In this document: positions 1 through 8,348 of the stretch, in pieces
How the letters are laid out: each line of letters starts with the position of its first letter
Position numbering within the stretch: the first letter of the stretch is position 1
NCBI RefSeq assembly: GCF_009176305.1
Contig: NZ_BLAJ01000007.1
Span: forward strand, 1-64,000
Length of the DNA stretch: 64,000 nucleotides
From: Martinezella dioscoreae
GTDB taxonomy: Bacteria; Pseudomonadota; Alphaproteobacteria; Rhizobiales; Rhizobiaceae
Direction of reading: 5' to 3'
Program-made: the position numbers and the translations under genes
Notes under the pieces: model-generated
The model's input: the letters and a program-made list of their open reading frames with translations, nothing else
Database searches by the model: none
What the model was told of the DNA's origin: nothing

Positions 1-67
1 AAGGGGAGAAGAAGCTTATGGTGCTCGTCCGCCTCCATATGCGATAGCCCTGCCGCAAGCGGGGAGA
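1..67. repeat. RIME-like intergenic repeat, cut by the window start
   Basis: These 67 bases match positions 8200-8266 with only three differences by eye, so this is the right-hand part of a dispersed palindromic repeat. It carries the rhizobial RIME-style GGGGAGA and TCCATATGCGATAGCCCTGCC blocks. The rest of the gap up to the first gene (68-325) shows no gene, no clear hairpin and no strong promoter; it is presumably the leader of the glycosyltransferase gene. Confidence 0.75.
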
Positions 68-325
68 GGGCGGGAGTGAGAGGCAGGTCACAGGAGCAAC
101 CGACAATCATGGTGTCGCGCCACCGCACATCCACCAGACAAGCTCCTCCCACTCCGCAAATCGGCCCGACATTAACCCTCTTGTCCGAAACCGCTCGGCT
201 TTCTGCGCAGAATTAAACCCTTTTTAACCGACCCGATGATCTGCTTTGCCAACTGATCAACGGGCGGCGCGCTGCAGCGCCGGATTGCCGGTGCATGGCG
301 CGGCATTGGGGTCGAGGGTGGATCG

Positions 326-1528
326 ATGACATCGGCTGTTGCGGATATTCAGGCAAACAAGCAGGCCGGGCCGCTGATCGTGCATGTCGTGCGTCAGTTC
401 CTGCCGAACAAGGGCGGCCTTGAAGATGTCGTTGCCAATCTGTGCCGCCAGCTGGTTTCTCGCGGCTATCGCGTGCGCGTCGTTACCTGCAACAGCCTGT
501 TTTCCGATCCCGACCGCCAACTGCCTGAAGGCGAAACGATCGACGGCATCGAAATCGTCCGCATTCCCTGGTCCGGCTCCAGCCGATATCCGCTGGCGCC
601 CAAGGTTTTCCGCCATCTGGCCGATGCCGACCTCGTTCATGTCCACGCCGTCGATTTCTTCTTCGATGCGCTGGCCTGGGGCAAGCTGATGCACGGACGG
701 CCCATGGTCGCCACCACCCATGGCGGCTTCTTCCACACGCAGAAATATGCGGCCATCAAGAAGGTCTGGTTCAACACGGCAACGCGGCTTTCCGCGCTCG
801 GTTATGCCTCTCTCATCTGCTGCAGCCAGTCCGACGCGCGGCTCTTTGCGCAGATTGCCGAAAGCCGCGTGCACCTGATCGAAAACGGCGCCGATGTCGG
901 CAAGTTTTCCAATTGCGCCGCTTTGGAAGCACGTCGCCGCATCGTCACGATAGGCCGTTTCTCGATCAACAAGCGACTCGATCATCTGCTTGACGTCATG
1001 AAGGTGCTGGCAGGCCGCCATGACGACTGGCATCTCGACATTATCGGCGCCGAATCGGATCTCGACCGGGCAATGCTGGAAAAGGAAATTGCCGTTCGCA
1101 ATCTGGAGCGCAATGTCGCGCTGCATGTCTCGATCGACGAAGGCTCGATCCGCAACATCATCGCCCGCGCATCGCTCTTCGCCTCGGCCTCCGAGTACGA
1201 AGGCTTCGGTCTCGTGGCGATCGAAGCGATGAGCGCCGGCCTGCTGCCGGTGCTGAACGCCAACGAGGCCTATAAGGCGATGGCCGAAACCCACCCGGCC
1301 CTCATGCTCTCGGATTTCTCCAATCCGGAAGCTGCCGCCGATGCGCTGACCGCCGCCTTTGAGCGCCTACAGGGCGACGACCTGAGCCTGCGACAGGAGC
1401 TGTTGCGCGATGCCCGTGCCTATGCCTGGGACGAGGTCGCCCAGCGCTATATGGATATTTATGCGGAAACCCTGACGCCGAAAGGCAAGTCGCCTCAGTT
1501 CCTGCGCCAGCGCGGCCAGGCAGCGTAA
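326..1528 (+). CDS. Family 4 glycosyltransferase (GT-B fold)
   Basis: A 400-residue cytoplasmic glycosyltransferase that should move a sugar from a nucleotide donor onto a lipid-linked or polysaccharide acceptor. The N-terminal acceptor domain begins at about residue 20 (VVRQFLPNKGGLEDVVANL), as is typical of GT4 enzymes. The C-terminal donor domain has the retaining-type E-x7-E motif in SEYEGFGLVAIEAMSAG at about residues 288-304. The length is normal for the family. It is followed on the opposite strand by a GT2 enzyme whose 3' end overlaps it by 34 bp, then by a flippase, so it probably works on a surface polysaccharide. The sugar and the polymer cannot be told from sequence. Confidence 0.9.
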   Translation: MTSAVADIQANKQAGPLIVHVVRQFLPNKGGLEDVVANLCRQLVSRGYRVRVVTCNSLFSDPDRQLPEGETIDGIEIVRIPWSGSSRYPLAPKVFRHLADADLVHVHAVDFFFDALAWGKLMHGRPMVATTHGGFFHTQKYAAIKKVWFNTATRLSALGYASLICCSQSDARLFAQIAESRVHLIENGADVGKFSNCAALEARRRIVTIGRFSINKRLDHLLDVMKVLAGRHDDWHLDIIGAESDLDRAMLEKEIAVRNLERNVALHVSIDEGSIRNIIARASLFASASEYEGFGLVAIEAMSAGLLPVLNANEAYKAMAETHPALMLSDFSNPEAAADALTAAFERLQGDDLSLRQELLRDARAYAWDEVAQRYMDIYAETLTPKGKSPQFLRQRGQAA

Positions 1529-2349
1529 CCTTCCAGAATCCCCACCAGCCAGGCGCGCTTGTAGCGGGCCGCATCAAAGTTGAATCGCGCCAGCGCCGCC
1601 AGCCAGCCGGCGACCGGGCGAAACAGGCGATAGCTGACATAATACAAGGGAAAGGCCTGCTTGCGCATCAGCGCGCCGAAGCCGCGTCCATATTTGCGCG
1701 CACGCTCCACCTGCCGCGGCCCGTATTCGCTCGTGACCTGATCGTGATGGACGATGAGCTCGGGAAAGAACATCGCTTGTCTGCCGGCGCCAAGCGCGCG
1801 AAGCAGGAAATCCGCCTCTTCGCCGCTCTGGAACGGCGATTCCGAGCCGACGCCGAGATCCTCGTCGAAACCACCGATATCGACCAGGGCCGCACGGCGC
1901 ACGAAGATGCCATTGGAATTGCCGCACCTCAGATAGTTCCACCGGGTCAGGGCAAGCTGCGTCTCACCCGTCGGGCTGACGGAGGCAAGACCTTGGGCAT
2001 CAAGCGTTCGGCCGGTGACGATAGCGAGGTCGGGGTGCTCGGCAAACAAAGTCGCGGCCGTCGAAAGCGTATCGGCCTCGTACCAGCAGTCATCGTCGGG
2101 AAAACAGACGTAATCGCCCTCCGCAACCGCCATGCCTTTGTTGCGCGCCCGCGAAAGTCCCTTCGGCGAACGGACGTGACGAATGAGGAAGGAGGGGGAA
2201 AAGCGGTCGATAAGCTCGCGCAGCCGGTCGTCGAGGTTCTGATCGACGACGATGACCTCGAAATCCTTATGACTCTGCCCCACCAGCGAACGGAATAGCC
2301 GCTCCAGCTGATCGAAACGATCGATCGTGCAGACGATAAGGCTGAACAA
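1495..2349 (-). CDS. Family 2 glycosyltransferase (GT-A fold), TTG start
   Basis: A GT2 glycosyltransferase of about 284 residues. The N-terminal nucleotide-sugar fold starts at SLIVCTIDRF, the acidic VVDQNLDD follows, and the metal-binding DXD-type motif is CFPDDDCW with aspartates near residues 85-87. A second conserved region, GGFDEDLGVGS and GEEADFLLR, fits the acceptor/catalytic-base segment. I chose the TTG at 2349 because GGAGG lies six bases upstream; the longer frame opens at another TTG (2382) with no ribosome site. Its last 34 bases overlap the convergent GT4 gene. Its context is polysaccharide assembly; the acceptor is unknown. Confidence 0.88.
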   Translation of the reverse strand: MFSLIVCTIDRFDQLERLFRSLVGQSHKDFEVIVVDQNLDDRLRELIDRFSPSFLIRHVRSPKGLSRARNKGMAVAEGDYVCFPDDDCWYEADTLSTAATLFAEHPDLAIVTGRTLDAQGLASVSPTGETQLALTRWNYLRCGNSNGIFVRRAALVDIGGFDEDLGVGSESPFQSGEEADFLLRALGAGRQAMFFPELIVHHDQVTSEYGPRQVERARKYGRGFGALMRKQAFPLYYVSYRLFRPVAGWLAALARFNFDAARYKRAWLVGILEGYAAWPRWRRN

Positions 2350-2537
2350 TGAAACCCTCCGCACAAGCCCTCGAGCGGCCAATATCAGAGAGAAAGAATA
2401 TTAGCCGAAGTAAAAAATGAACTTAGCGCAGCATTAAACCCTAAATATTAAGGCATATGAAATAGAGCTGACGCTATCCCCACGAAAAGCCGGACATGTG
2501 CGGTAGGTTCCGGCAGTTTGAGGAGCGGTCTATCTTC

Positions 2538-4052
2538 ATGACGAAGAGCATAATGGCAAATTCGGTTTTGAACGCGGCGGCGGGATTGACCCTGCTTGCG
2601 ACCGGCTTTGCATGTTCGATCATAGCGGCGCGCCTGCTGGGCCCCGAGGCCAACGGCATCATCGCCTTTTCTCTGTGGCTGACGACGACGGGAGCACTGA
2701 TCGCCGAGCTCGGCGCCGGCGTTACCCTGCTGCGCATTCTGCCCCAGCTGAAGGGGAACGGCTATTCTACCGAAGAACGGCTTGGTTTTGCCGCGTATCT
2801 TCTGCAGCCGACGATTCTCGCAACCGTGATCCTGCTTGCAGGCTACGCCGCCTATTATTGGGATACGGGGCGGCTGCATTGGGCGGGCGATGCATCCGAA
2901 GTCATTGTGATCACGGGCGTATTCTTCGTTCTTCAGTCTCTCGGCGCCTACAGCAAGAACTATCTGATCGGCGAGCAGCAAGTCGGCGCGTTCCTGCGCA
3001 TCACCATAATAAGTTCGGCGCTGCAGCTCGTTACCGTCCTTGCGGGAGCGATCTTCTTCGGCGTCAGCGGCGCGCTCGCCGGCTATGCGATTGGGCAGCT
3101 GCCGATGTTCATCGCGACGCTCAGGATTGCGATCGCGCGCAAGAACAGCTGCGGCGTCGGCCTTTCCGCTCTCATCGGCTCGTCGCTCATCCTCTCGATC
3201 GAACTCATCAACAGCTCGATTTTTCTCAATCGTATCGAACTCGTCTTCCTGCAGCGCTACTGGGGCATCGAAGCGGTCGGCTTTTATGCCGTCGGCCTCT
3301 CGCTCGCCAATCTCGCACTGCAGCTGCCCGTACAATTAAGCGGCAGCCTTCTGCCCTATTATTCCGAACAGATGCATGCCCGGGCATCGGACAAGCTGCC
3401 GGTCGAGGTCTTTGCCGGCGTGGCGCGCAGCATAGCCTATATCACCCTGCCGATGAGCTTCGGACTTGCCGCCATTTCGCCGGAGCTTGTCGTGACGATC
3501 TTCGGCCCGGCCTTTGCGCCGAGCGGCGGCATGGTGGCGCTGCTGTCCCTGACCGCGGTGCCCTATGTCTTCATGCAGATTTGCACGCAATATCTTTATT
3601 CGCTGGATCGCGTGCGCGAACGCACCGTCCTCGGCGTCATCGCCAGCGTCATCATGGTCATCGGCTGCGTCATCGCCGTACCCTTTTTCGGAGGCGAGGG
3701 TGCGGCGCTGGTTCGTCTGCTCGCCTTTGTCGCCCTGTGCCTGATGACGGTATGCCGCATGGAATTCGAAGGATCGACGCGCGGTATGCTCATCAACCTT
3801 GCAAAAGTTACGGTTGCTGCCATTCTATGCGCGGTTGCAGCCTATGGTTTCGTTCAGGCGCTGACCGGTGTCGCAGGTCTCGTGGGCGCCATCATCGCCG
3901 GCGCTCTGGCCTATGGCATTGCGCTCAGAATGCTGAAAGCCGTTCCAGCCGAAGATATCGAGGTCATGCAGAAGATCGCGACGCGGTTGCCTGCACGTAT
4001 CAATCCGATTGCCACTCAGGCTCTGGCCCTATTGGCCCCACGCCGAATGTGA
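2538..4052 (+). CDS. Wzx-type polysaccharide flippase (MATE-like/MOP superfamily)
   Basis: A 504-residue integral membrane protein with about 12-14 hydrophobic segments spread over its whole length. The N-terminal pattern NAAAGLTLLATGFACSIIAARLLGPEANG is typical of oligosaccharide flippases of the MOP superfamily, which carry lipid-linked repeat units across the inner membrane. I start it at 2538, downstream of GAGGAG, rather than at the in-frame ATG at 2496, which has no ribosome site and adds a charged, non-family extension. It sits with two glycosyltransferases and is followed after 10 bp by a hydrolase gene, almost certainly in the same mRNA. No Wzy polymerase or chain-length regulator is nearby. 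Confidence 0.85.
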   Translation: MTKSIMANSVLNAAAGLTLLATGFACSIIAARLLGPEANGIIAFSLWLTTTGALIAELGAGVTLLRILPQLKGNGYSTEERLGFAAYLLQPTILATVILLAGYAAYYWDTGRLHWAGDASEVIVITGVFFVLQSLGAYSKNYLIGEQQVGAFLRITIISSALQLVTVLAGAIFFGVSGALAGYAIGQLPMFIATLRIAIARKNSCGVGLSALIGSSLILSIELINSSIFLNRIELVFLQRYWGIEAVGFYAVGLSLANLALQLPVQLSGSLLPYYSEQMHARASDKLPVEVFAGVARSIAYITLPMSFGLAAISPELVVTIFGPAFAPSGGMVALLSLTAVPYVFMQICTQYLYSLDRVRERTVLGVIASVIMVIGCVIAVPFFGGEGAALVRLLAFVALCLMTVCRMEFEGSTRGMLINLAKVTVAAILCAVAAYGFVQALTGVAGLVGAIIAGALAYGIALRMLKAVPAEDIEVMQKIATRLPARINPIATQALALLAPRRM

Positions 4053-4062
4053 GGAGACTAGC

Positions 4063-5853
4063 ATGGCTGGTTGGGGAGCCGCCGAGGAAGAAGACAAAGG
4101 AAGGCAGTCGAGATCGGCAGCGGCCCCGGTAACATTCGCCGGAACGGTCGGCCTGTTCACATCGGCCATGGCACCTTCGCGCAACACCGCCGCCCTGTTT
4201 CTCAGCCCCTGGGGCTTCGAGGAAATGTGCGTGCGCAAGTTCTGGCGGATTCTGGCCGAGGATCTTGCCGAGATCGGCGTCGCCAGTCTGCGCTTCGATT
4301 ATGCCGGCACCGGCGATGCGCTCGATATCGTCGATGCGGGCGAAGGTCTGTCGCCGTGGCATGAAACCGCGCTGGCCGCCGCTACACAGTTGAAAGCGCT
4401 TTCCGGCTGTGAGCGGCTGATGCTCGTCAGCCAGGGTCTCGGCGGGACCATCGCCACTGCTCTCGCCGAGCGGCTTGCCGGCATCGACGGCATAGCCTTT
4501 CTCGCGCCCGTCATCTCTGGCCGCGCCTATCTGCGCGAACTGACCGTCTGGTCGAAGATGATCGATGAAAGCATGGGGCTTTCCGAAGCGCAGCGTCAGA
4601 CCGAGGGCGTCACCGTCGCCAGCCTGCGCATGCCCGATAGCGCCGCCGATGCGGTCAGGAAGCTGAACCTCATGACGCTTGATCGACTGGCCACGCCGAA
4701 TTGCTTGATACTGACACGCCCGGGCCGCCCGGGAGACGACGATTTCGCGCGTCATCTCGAAACGCTCGGCCCCCGGGTCACGCAGGCCTCCTTTGATGGT
4801 TACGACGATCTCGTCTCGAACCCGACCATCGCCACCATGCCGACGGCGGCCCGCCGGAAAATAGCCGAATGGGTGCGGTCGATCGCGGGCAACACCACTG
4901 AAATCGCATCGCCCGATCTTACGCCGCCGGTCGCGGAACCTCTCATCGGCGAAGGCTTTCGCGAGACGCCGCTGCGTTTCGGCGCGGACAATCGACTGTT
5001 CGGCATTCTCTGCGAGCCGCAGGGTGCCCGAACGGGCGCGACCGCCCTGCTCCTGACGACAGCCTATGACCGACATGCGGGCTGGGGCCGGATGTCGGTC
5101 ACCATGGCACGTGCGCTTGCCCAGGACGGCATTGCCTCGCTGCGTTTCGATACGGCCAATGTCGGCGACAGCCCGCCGCTTTCCGGGGCACCCGAGCAGG
5201 TGCTCTATTCCCGCGACCAGCATCTCGATGTTATTGAGGCATTGGACTTTCTGGAGAAGCGGGGCTTGCTGCCAGCCTATGTGGTAGGACGCTGCAGCGG
5301 CGGCTATCTCGCCTTTCAGGCAGCGTTACGCGATGTGCGCTGCCGCGGCCTCATCACGGTCAATCCCTACAGCTTCCATTGGGACGAGAGTCGATCGGTC
5401 GATGAAGCGCTGCGCTTCGCTCCCCGATCGCTCGAAACCTACGGGCGCAAACTCCTGCAGATGGAAACGCTGAAGCGGCTCTTCGGCGGCCAGATCGATG
5501 CAAGGAGCGCCATATGCAACATGGCGACCGGGCTCGGACGGCGGGCGATACGGACGGCTCGCCACCTGCTCGGTACGTTCCCCATCTTTGCTGCGGCTCA
5601 AGGACCTGTGCTGGGTGGTTTCCGAACGCTTACCAAACGCGGCGTCGACATGTCCCTGATCTACAGCGCCCATGATATCGGCCTCGATCACCTGCATGAC
5701 GAGTTCGGCGAAAACGGCGCGGGCCTGAAGCATTTTCCGGATATACGCCTCACCATCATTCCCGAAGCCGACCACAATCTGACCCCGCCCTATGCGCGCA
5801 AGGTCTATCTGACGGAGGTCCGTGAGATGGGCCTAAGGCTCGCCAACCGATGA
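4063..5853 (+). CDS. Tandem two-domain alpha/beta hydrolase of polysaccharide locus
   Basis: A 596-residue protein made of two alpha/beta-hydrolase domains. Domain 1 (about 25-290) has the strand-turn pattern SLRFDYAGTGDALD and an elbow-like LVSQGLGG with Ser123, but no evident catalytic His. Domain 2 (about 305-590) repeats SLRFDTANVGDSPP, has a nucleophile elbow GRCSGG with Cys411 where Ser is usual, and ends with the expected His571 in EADHNLTPP. It resembles hydrolases found beside exopolysaccharide/exosortase-type loci, whose substrates are unknown. The start at 4063 has GAGGAG seven bases upstream and lies 10 bp after the flippase, so the two are co-transcribed. It could act on an acylated lipid-linked glycan; this is inference. 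Confidence 0.8.
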   Translation: MAGWGAAEEEDKGRQSRSAAAPVTFAGTVGLFTSAMAPSRNTAALFLSPWGFEEMCVRKFWRILAEDLAEIGVASLRFDYAGTGDALDIVDAGEGLSPWHETALAAATQLKALSGCERLMLVSQGLGGTIATALAERLAGIDGIAFLAPVISGRAYLRELTVWSKMIDESMGLSEAQRQTEGVTVASLRMPDSAADAVRKLNLMTLDRLATPNCLILTRPGRPGDDDFARHLETLGPRVTQASFDGYDDLVSNPTIATMPTAARRKIAEWVRSIAGNTTEIASPDLTPPVAEPLIGEGFRETPLRFGADNRLFGILCEPQGARTGATALLLTTAYDRHAGWGRMSVTMARALAQDGIASLRFDTANVGDSPPLSGAPEQVLYSRDQHLDVIEALDFLEKRGLLPAYVVGRCSGGYLAFQAALRDVRCRGLITVNPYSFHWDESRSVDEALRFAPRSLETYGRKLLQMETLKRLFGGQIDARSAICNMATGLGRRAIRTARHLLGTFPIFAAAQGPVLGGFRTLTKRGVDMSLIYSAHDIGLDHLHDEFGENGAGLKHFPDIRLTIIPEADHNLTPPYARKVYLTEVREMGLRLANR

Positions 5854-5916
5854 TCCACTGACTGGAAAACCGCCGGAATTGTTCGCCATATCCGACACTT
5901 GCTGTATAGTCGCTTC

Positions 5917-6585
5917 ATGAGGCTCCTGATCGTCGAAGACAACCGCGAACTGGCGTCCTGGCTCGGCAAGGCGCTGCGTCAGGCGCAGTATGTCGTCGAC
6001 ATCGCTTATGATGGCGAGGATGCCGAGCACATGCTGAAAGTGGCGGCCTACGCCGTTGTCATCCTCGATCTGTCGCTACCGAAAATGGACGGGCTGACGC
6101 TGCTCAAGCGGCTGCGCCAGAGCGGCAACAAGGTGCCGGTCATCATCCTGACGGCCAATGCCAGTCTCGACGGCCGGGTCGCCGGCCTCGACAGCGGCGC
6201 CGACGACTACCTCGCCAAGCCTTTCGAGATTGCCGAGCTGGAAGCCCGCATACGCGCGGCCGTCCGCCGCGGCCACGATCGCGCCGCGCCGGAGATCGCC
6301 GTCGGCGACTTGGTGTTCGATGGCGGCACGCGGCAATTCTATCTGGCCGGCGAATCGCTGGCGCTGACGCCGCGCGAACATGCAGTGCTCGAACATCTCG
6401 TCATGAAAGCCGGCACGACCGTCACCAAGGCGACGCTCTCGGAAAGCGTCTTCGGCTTCGACGATCTCGCCGATACCAGCGCCATCGAGATCTATGTGCA
6501 TCGCGTCCGAAAGAAGCTCGAAGGCAGCTCTGTGCAGATCGCGACACTGCGCGGCTTGGGTTACCTCCTTCGCCATGCGCAATGA
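5917..6585 (+). CDS. OmpR-family response regulator (TctD/QseB-like)
   Basis: A 222-residue response regulator. The receiver domain (1-115) has the acidic pair in LLIVEDN, the phosphorylated Asp51 in VVILDLSLPKMDG, Thr in ILTAN and Lys in DDYLAKPFE. The C-terminal winged helix (about 125-220) ends with the typical IEIYVHRVRKKLEG and TLRGLGYLL. I chose ATG 5917, which gives the standard MRLLIVEDN start, over an upstream ATG at 5899. It overlaps the kinase gene by 11 bp, so the two form one unit. Target genes are not shown by the sequence; the nearest candidates are itself and the ABC importer downstream. Confidence 0.93.
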   Translation: MRLLIVEDNRELASWLGKALRQAQYVVDIAYDGEDAEHMLKVAAYAVVILDLSLPKMDGLTLLKRLRQSGNKVPVIILTANASLDGRVAGLDSGADDYLAKPFEIAELEARIRAAVRRGHDRAAPEIAVGDLVFDGGTRQFYLAGESLALTPREHAVLEHLVMKAGTTVTKATLSESVFGFDDLADTSAIEIYVHRVRKKLEGSSVQIATLRGLGYLLRHAQ

Positions 6586-7990
6586 TGAAGCCCCCGCGTC
6601 GAAGAGAATCGTCGGCCGCAGCCTTCGCGCGCTGACGACGAGCCTGCGCGCGCAGCTGTTTGCCTGGGTCGTATTGACCCTGATCGGCGCGATCTGCATC
6701 AACCTTTATCTAAGCTTCCGTTCGGCCGATGCGACGGCCGATCTTGTCACCGACCGCACGCTGCTCGCCTCGGCCCGCGTCATCGCGGAAGCGACGCATG
6801 TCGACGGCAGCGGCACCGTGCAGATCGATATTCCCCCGGCAGCGCTGGAAATGTTCGACACCGGCTATGGCGACCGCGTCTTCTATCAGGTGGTCACGGC
6901 GTGGGGGAACCTCATCGCCGGTTTTCCCGATCTGCCACGGCCGAAACGGGATTTTAGCGGCGAGGACATGACATTTCGGACCGATGGCGTCCGCGTACTC
7001 ATGCTGAGCCACCCGGTTGTTGGCCTCGATCAGGACAGCACGATTTCCGTCACCGTTGCCGTTACCCATAACAGCCAGTATGCCATGCGCCGCAGGCTGT
7101 GGCTGTCGGATTTCACCAAACAGCTCGCGCTTGTCCTGCTTGCCGGGCTGGTGACCATCATCGGCTTGCAGCGCGGGCTTGCTCCCGTGCTTCGGCTGCG
7201 TGATGCCGTGCGCGAACGCGGACGGCAGCGCCTCGATCCGCTGGACCCTCACATGGTGCAGAATGAGCTTCGGCCGCTCGTCCACGCCCTCAACGACCAC
7301 ATGGAGCGGGTGCAGAACCAGATGGCGGCGCAGCGTCGCTTCGTCTCGAATGCCGCTCACCAGCTGCGGACACCGCTCGCCCTGATCTCGACGCAGGCAA
7401 GCTTTGCTGCCCGTGAAACCGACAATGTCAGGCGCGACGAGGCGCTGACGGCATTGCGGTCCAGCACCCGGCAGGTGACGCGGCTTGCCAGCCAGCTCCT
7501 GACGCTTTCACGCGCTGAGCCCGGCAGCCGCCGGCCACGAAGCGATACGATCGATCTGGCGGAAACGGCCCGGCGCGTGCTGGAAACGCTCGCCGAGGAA
7601 GCCCTGCGGCGCAATATCGACCTTGGACTCGAGGCGGATGAAACGGCGGTCCATATCGAAGGCGACGGCACCATGCTGCGCGAAATGCTGGTCAATCTCG
7701 TCGACAATGCGCTGCGCTACACGCAGCCGGGCGGCCGCGTGACGGTCGGCGTCAGTCGGGAAGGCGATACGGCTCTGCTATGGGTCGAAGACAACGGGCC
7801 GGGCATCCCGGAAGCCGAACGCACGCAGGTTTTCGAACGCTTCTATCGCATCATGGGTACCGAACCGGAGGGCAGCGGCCTCGGCCTCGCCATCGTCCGC
7901 GAAGTCGTCGATGGCGCGGGCGGCGCGGTCAGGCTAGATGACGCACCCGGCGGCGGGCTGCTGGTCAGCGTGCGGCTGCCGGCTGTTTGA
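6575..7990 (+). CDS. Sensor histidine kinase (TctE-like), partner of the preceding regulator
   Basis: A 471-residue inner-membrane kinase. Residues about 25-50 form the first membrane span, 50-180 the periplasmic sensor of the 2CSK_N type, and about 185-205 a second span. The dimerisation box is FVSNAAHQLRTPLALI with the phospho-acceptor His262. The ATPase domain has the N box MLVNLVDNALRYT, the G1 box VEDNGPGIP, the F box FERFYR and the G2 box GSGLGLAIVREV. The start ATG lies inside the last codons of the regulator gene, so translation is probably coupled. The sensed signal is unknown; TctE relatives respond to organic acids. Confidence 0.93.
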   Translation: MRNDEAPASKRIVGRSLRALTTSLRAQLFAWVVLTLIGAICINLYLSFRSADATADLVTDRTLLASARVIAEATHVDGSGTVQIDIPPAALEMFDTGYGDRVFYQVVTAWGNLIAGFPDLPRPKRDFSGEDMTFRTDGVRVLMLSHPVVGLDQDSTISVTVAVTHNSQYAMRRRLWLSDFTKQLALVLLAGLVTIIGLQRGLAPVLRLRDAVRERGRQRLDPLDPHMVQNELRPLVHALNDHMERVQNQMAAQRRFVSNAAHQLRTPLALISTQASFAARETDNVRRDEALTALRSSTRQVTRLASQLLTLSRAEPGSRRPRSDTIDLAETARRVLETLAEEALRRNIDLGLEADETAVHIEGDGTMLREMLVNLVDNALRYTQPGGRVTVGVSREGDTALLWVEDNGPGIPEAERTQVFERFYRIMGTEPEGSGLGLAIVREVVDGAGGAVRLDDAPGGGLLVSVRLPAV

Positions 7991-8020
7991 AAGTGCGGGC
8001 GGCGCTGACGGCGGGATAGT

Positions 8021-8270
8021 CCCCTCTCCCCGCAAGCGGCAGGGGTATTGCATATGAGCGGAGATCGCCGCCGTCCTTCTTCTCCCCATCGGGGAGAAAG
8101 TGCCGACAGGCGGATGAGGGGGTGCCTGCCAAGACCACCAAAATCCATGAATTCAAATCGATAACCCCCTCATCCGACCCTTCGGGCCACCTTCTCCCCA
8201 AGGGGAGAAGGAGCTTATGGTGCTCGCCCGCCTCCATATGCGATAGCCCTGCCGCGAGCGGGGAGAGAGA
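8021..8270. repeat. Large RIME-like palindromic repeat between convergent genes
   Basis: A 250-bp inverted-repeat structure. The left arm from 8021 (CTCTCCCCGCAAGCGGCAGG, then TATTGCATATGAGCGG) is mirrored by the right arm ending at 8270 when read on the other strand. Inner blocks around GATGAGGGGGT (8115) and ACCCCCTCATC (8163) are also mirrored. Positions 8200-8266 are nearly identical to the window start. It fills most of the 358-bp gap between two convergent genes; nothing in it looks coding. Confidence 0.8.
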
Positions 8271-8289
8271 GTTCCTACATCGGCACAAC

Positions 8290-8316
8290 AAAAAAGGCCG
8301 GGCGAAACGCCCGGCC
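8290..8316 (-). terminator. Rho-independent terminator of the ABC importer operon
   Basis: On the minus strand a perfect 9-bp stem, GGCCGGGCG/CGCCCGGCC with a three-base loop (8296-8316), is followed by six T residues (8290-8295). It lies 33 bases after the permease stop codon, as expected for an operon-end terminator. Confidence 0.92.
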
Positions 8317-8348
8317 CCTGGCCTTGGGAGGTGCCAGAAAAGCAACAC

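Noticed and set aside
2612..4132. 506-codon frame within the flippase gene in another frame
   Set aside because: Arg/Ala-rich translation without hydrophobic pattern; the flippase frame is far better.
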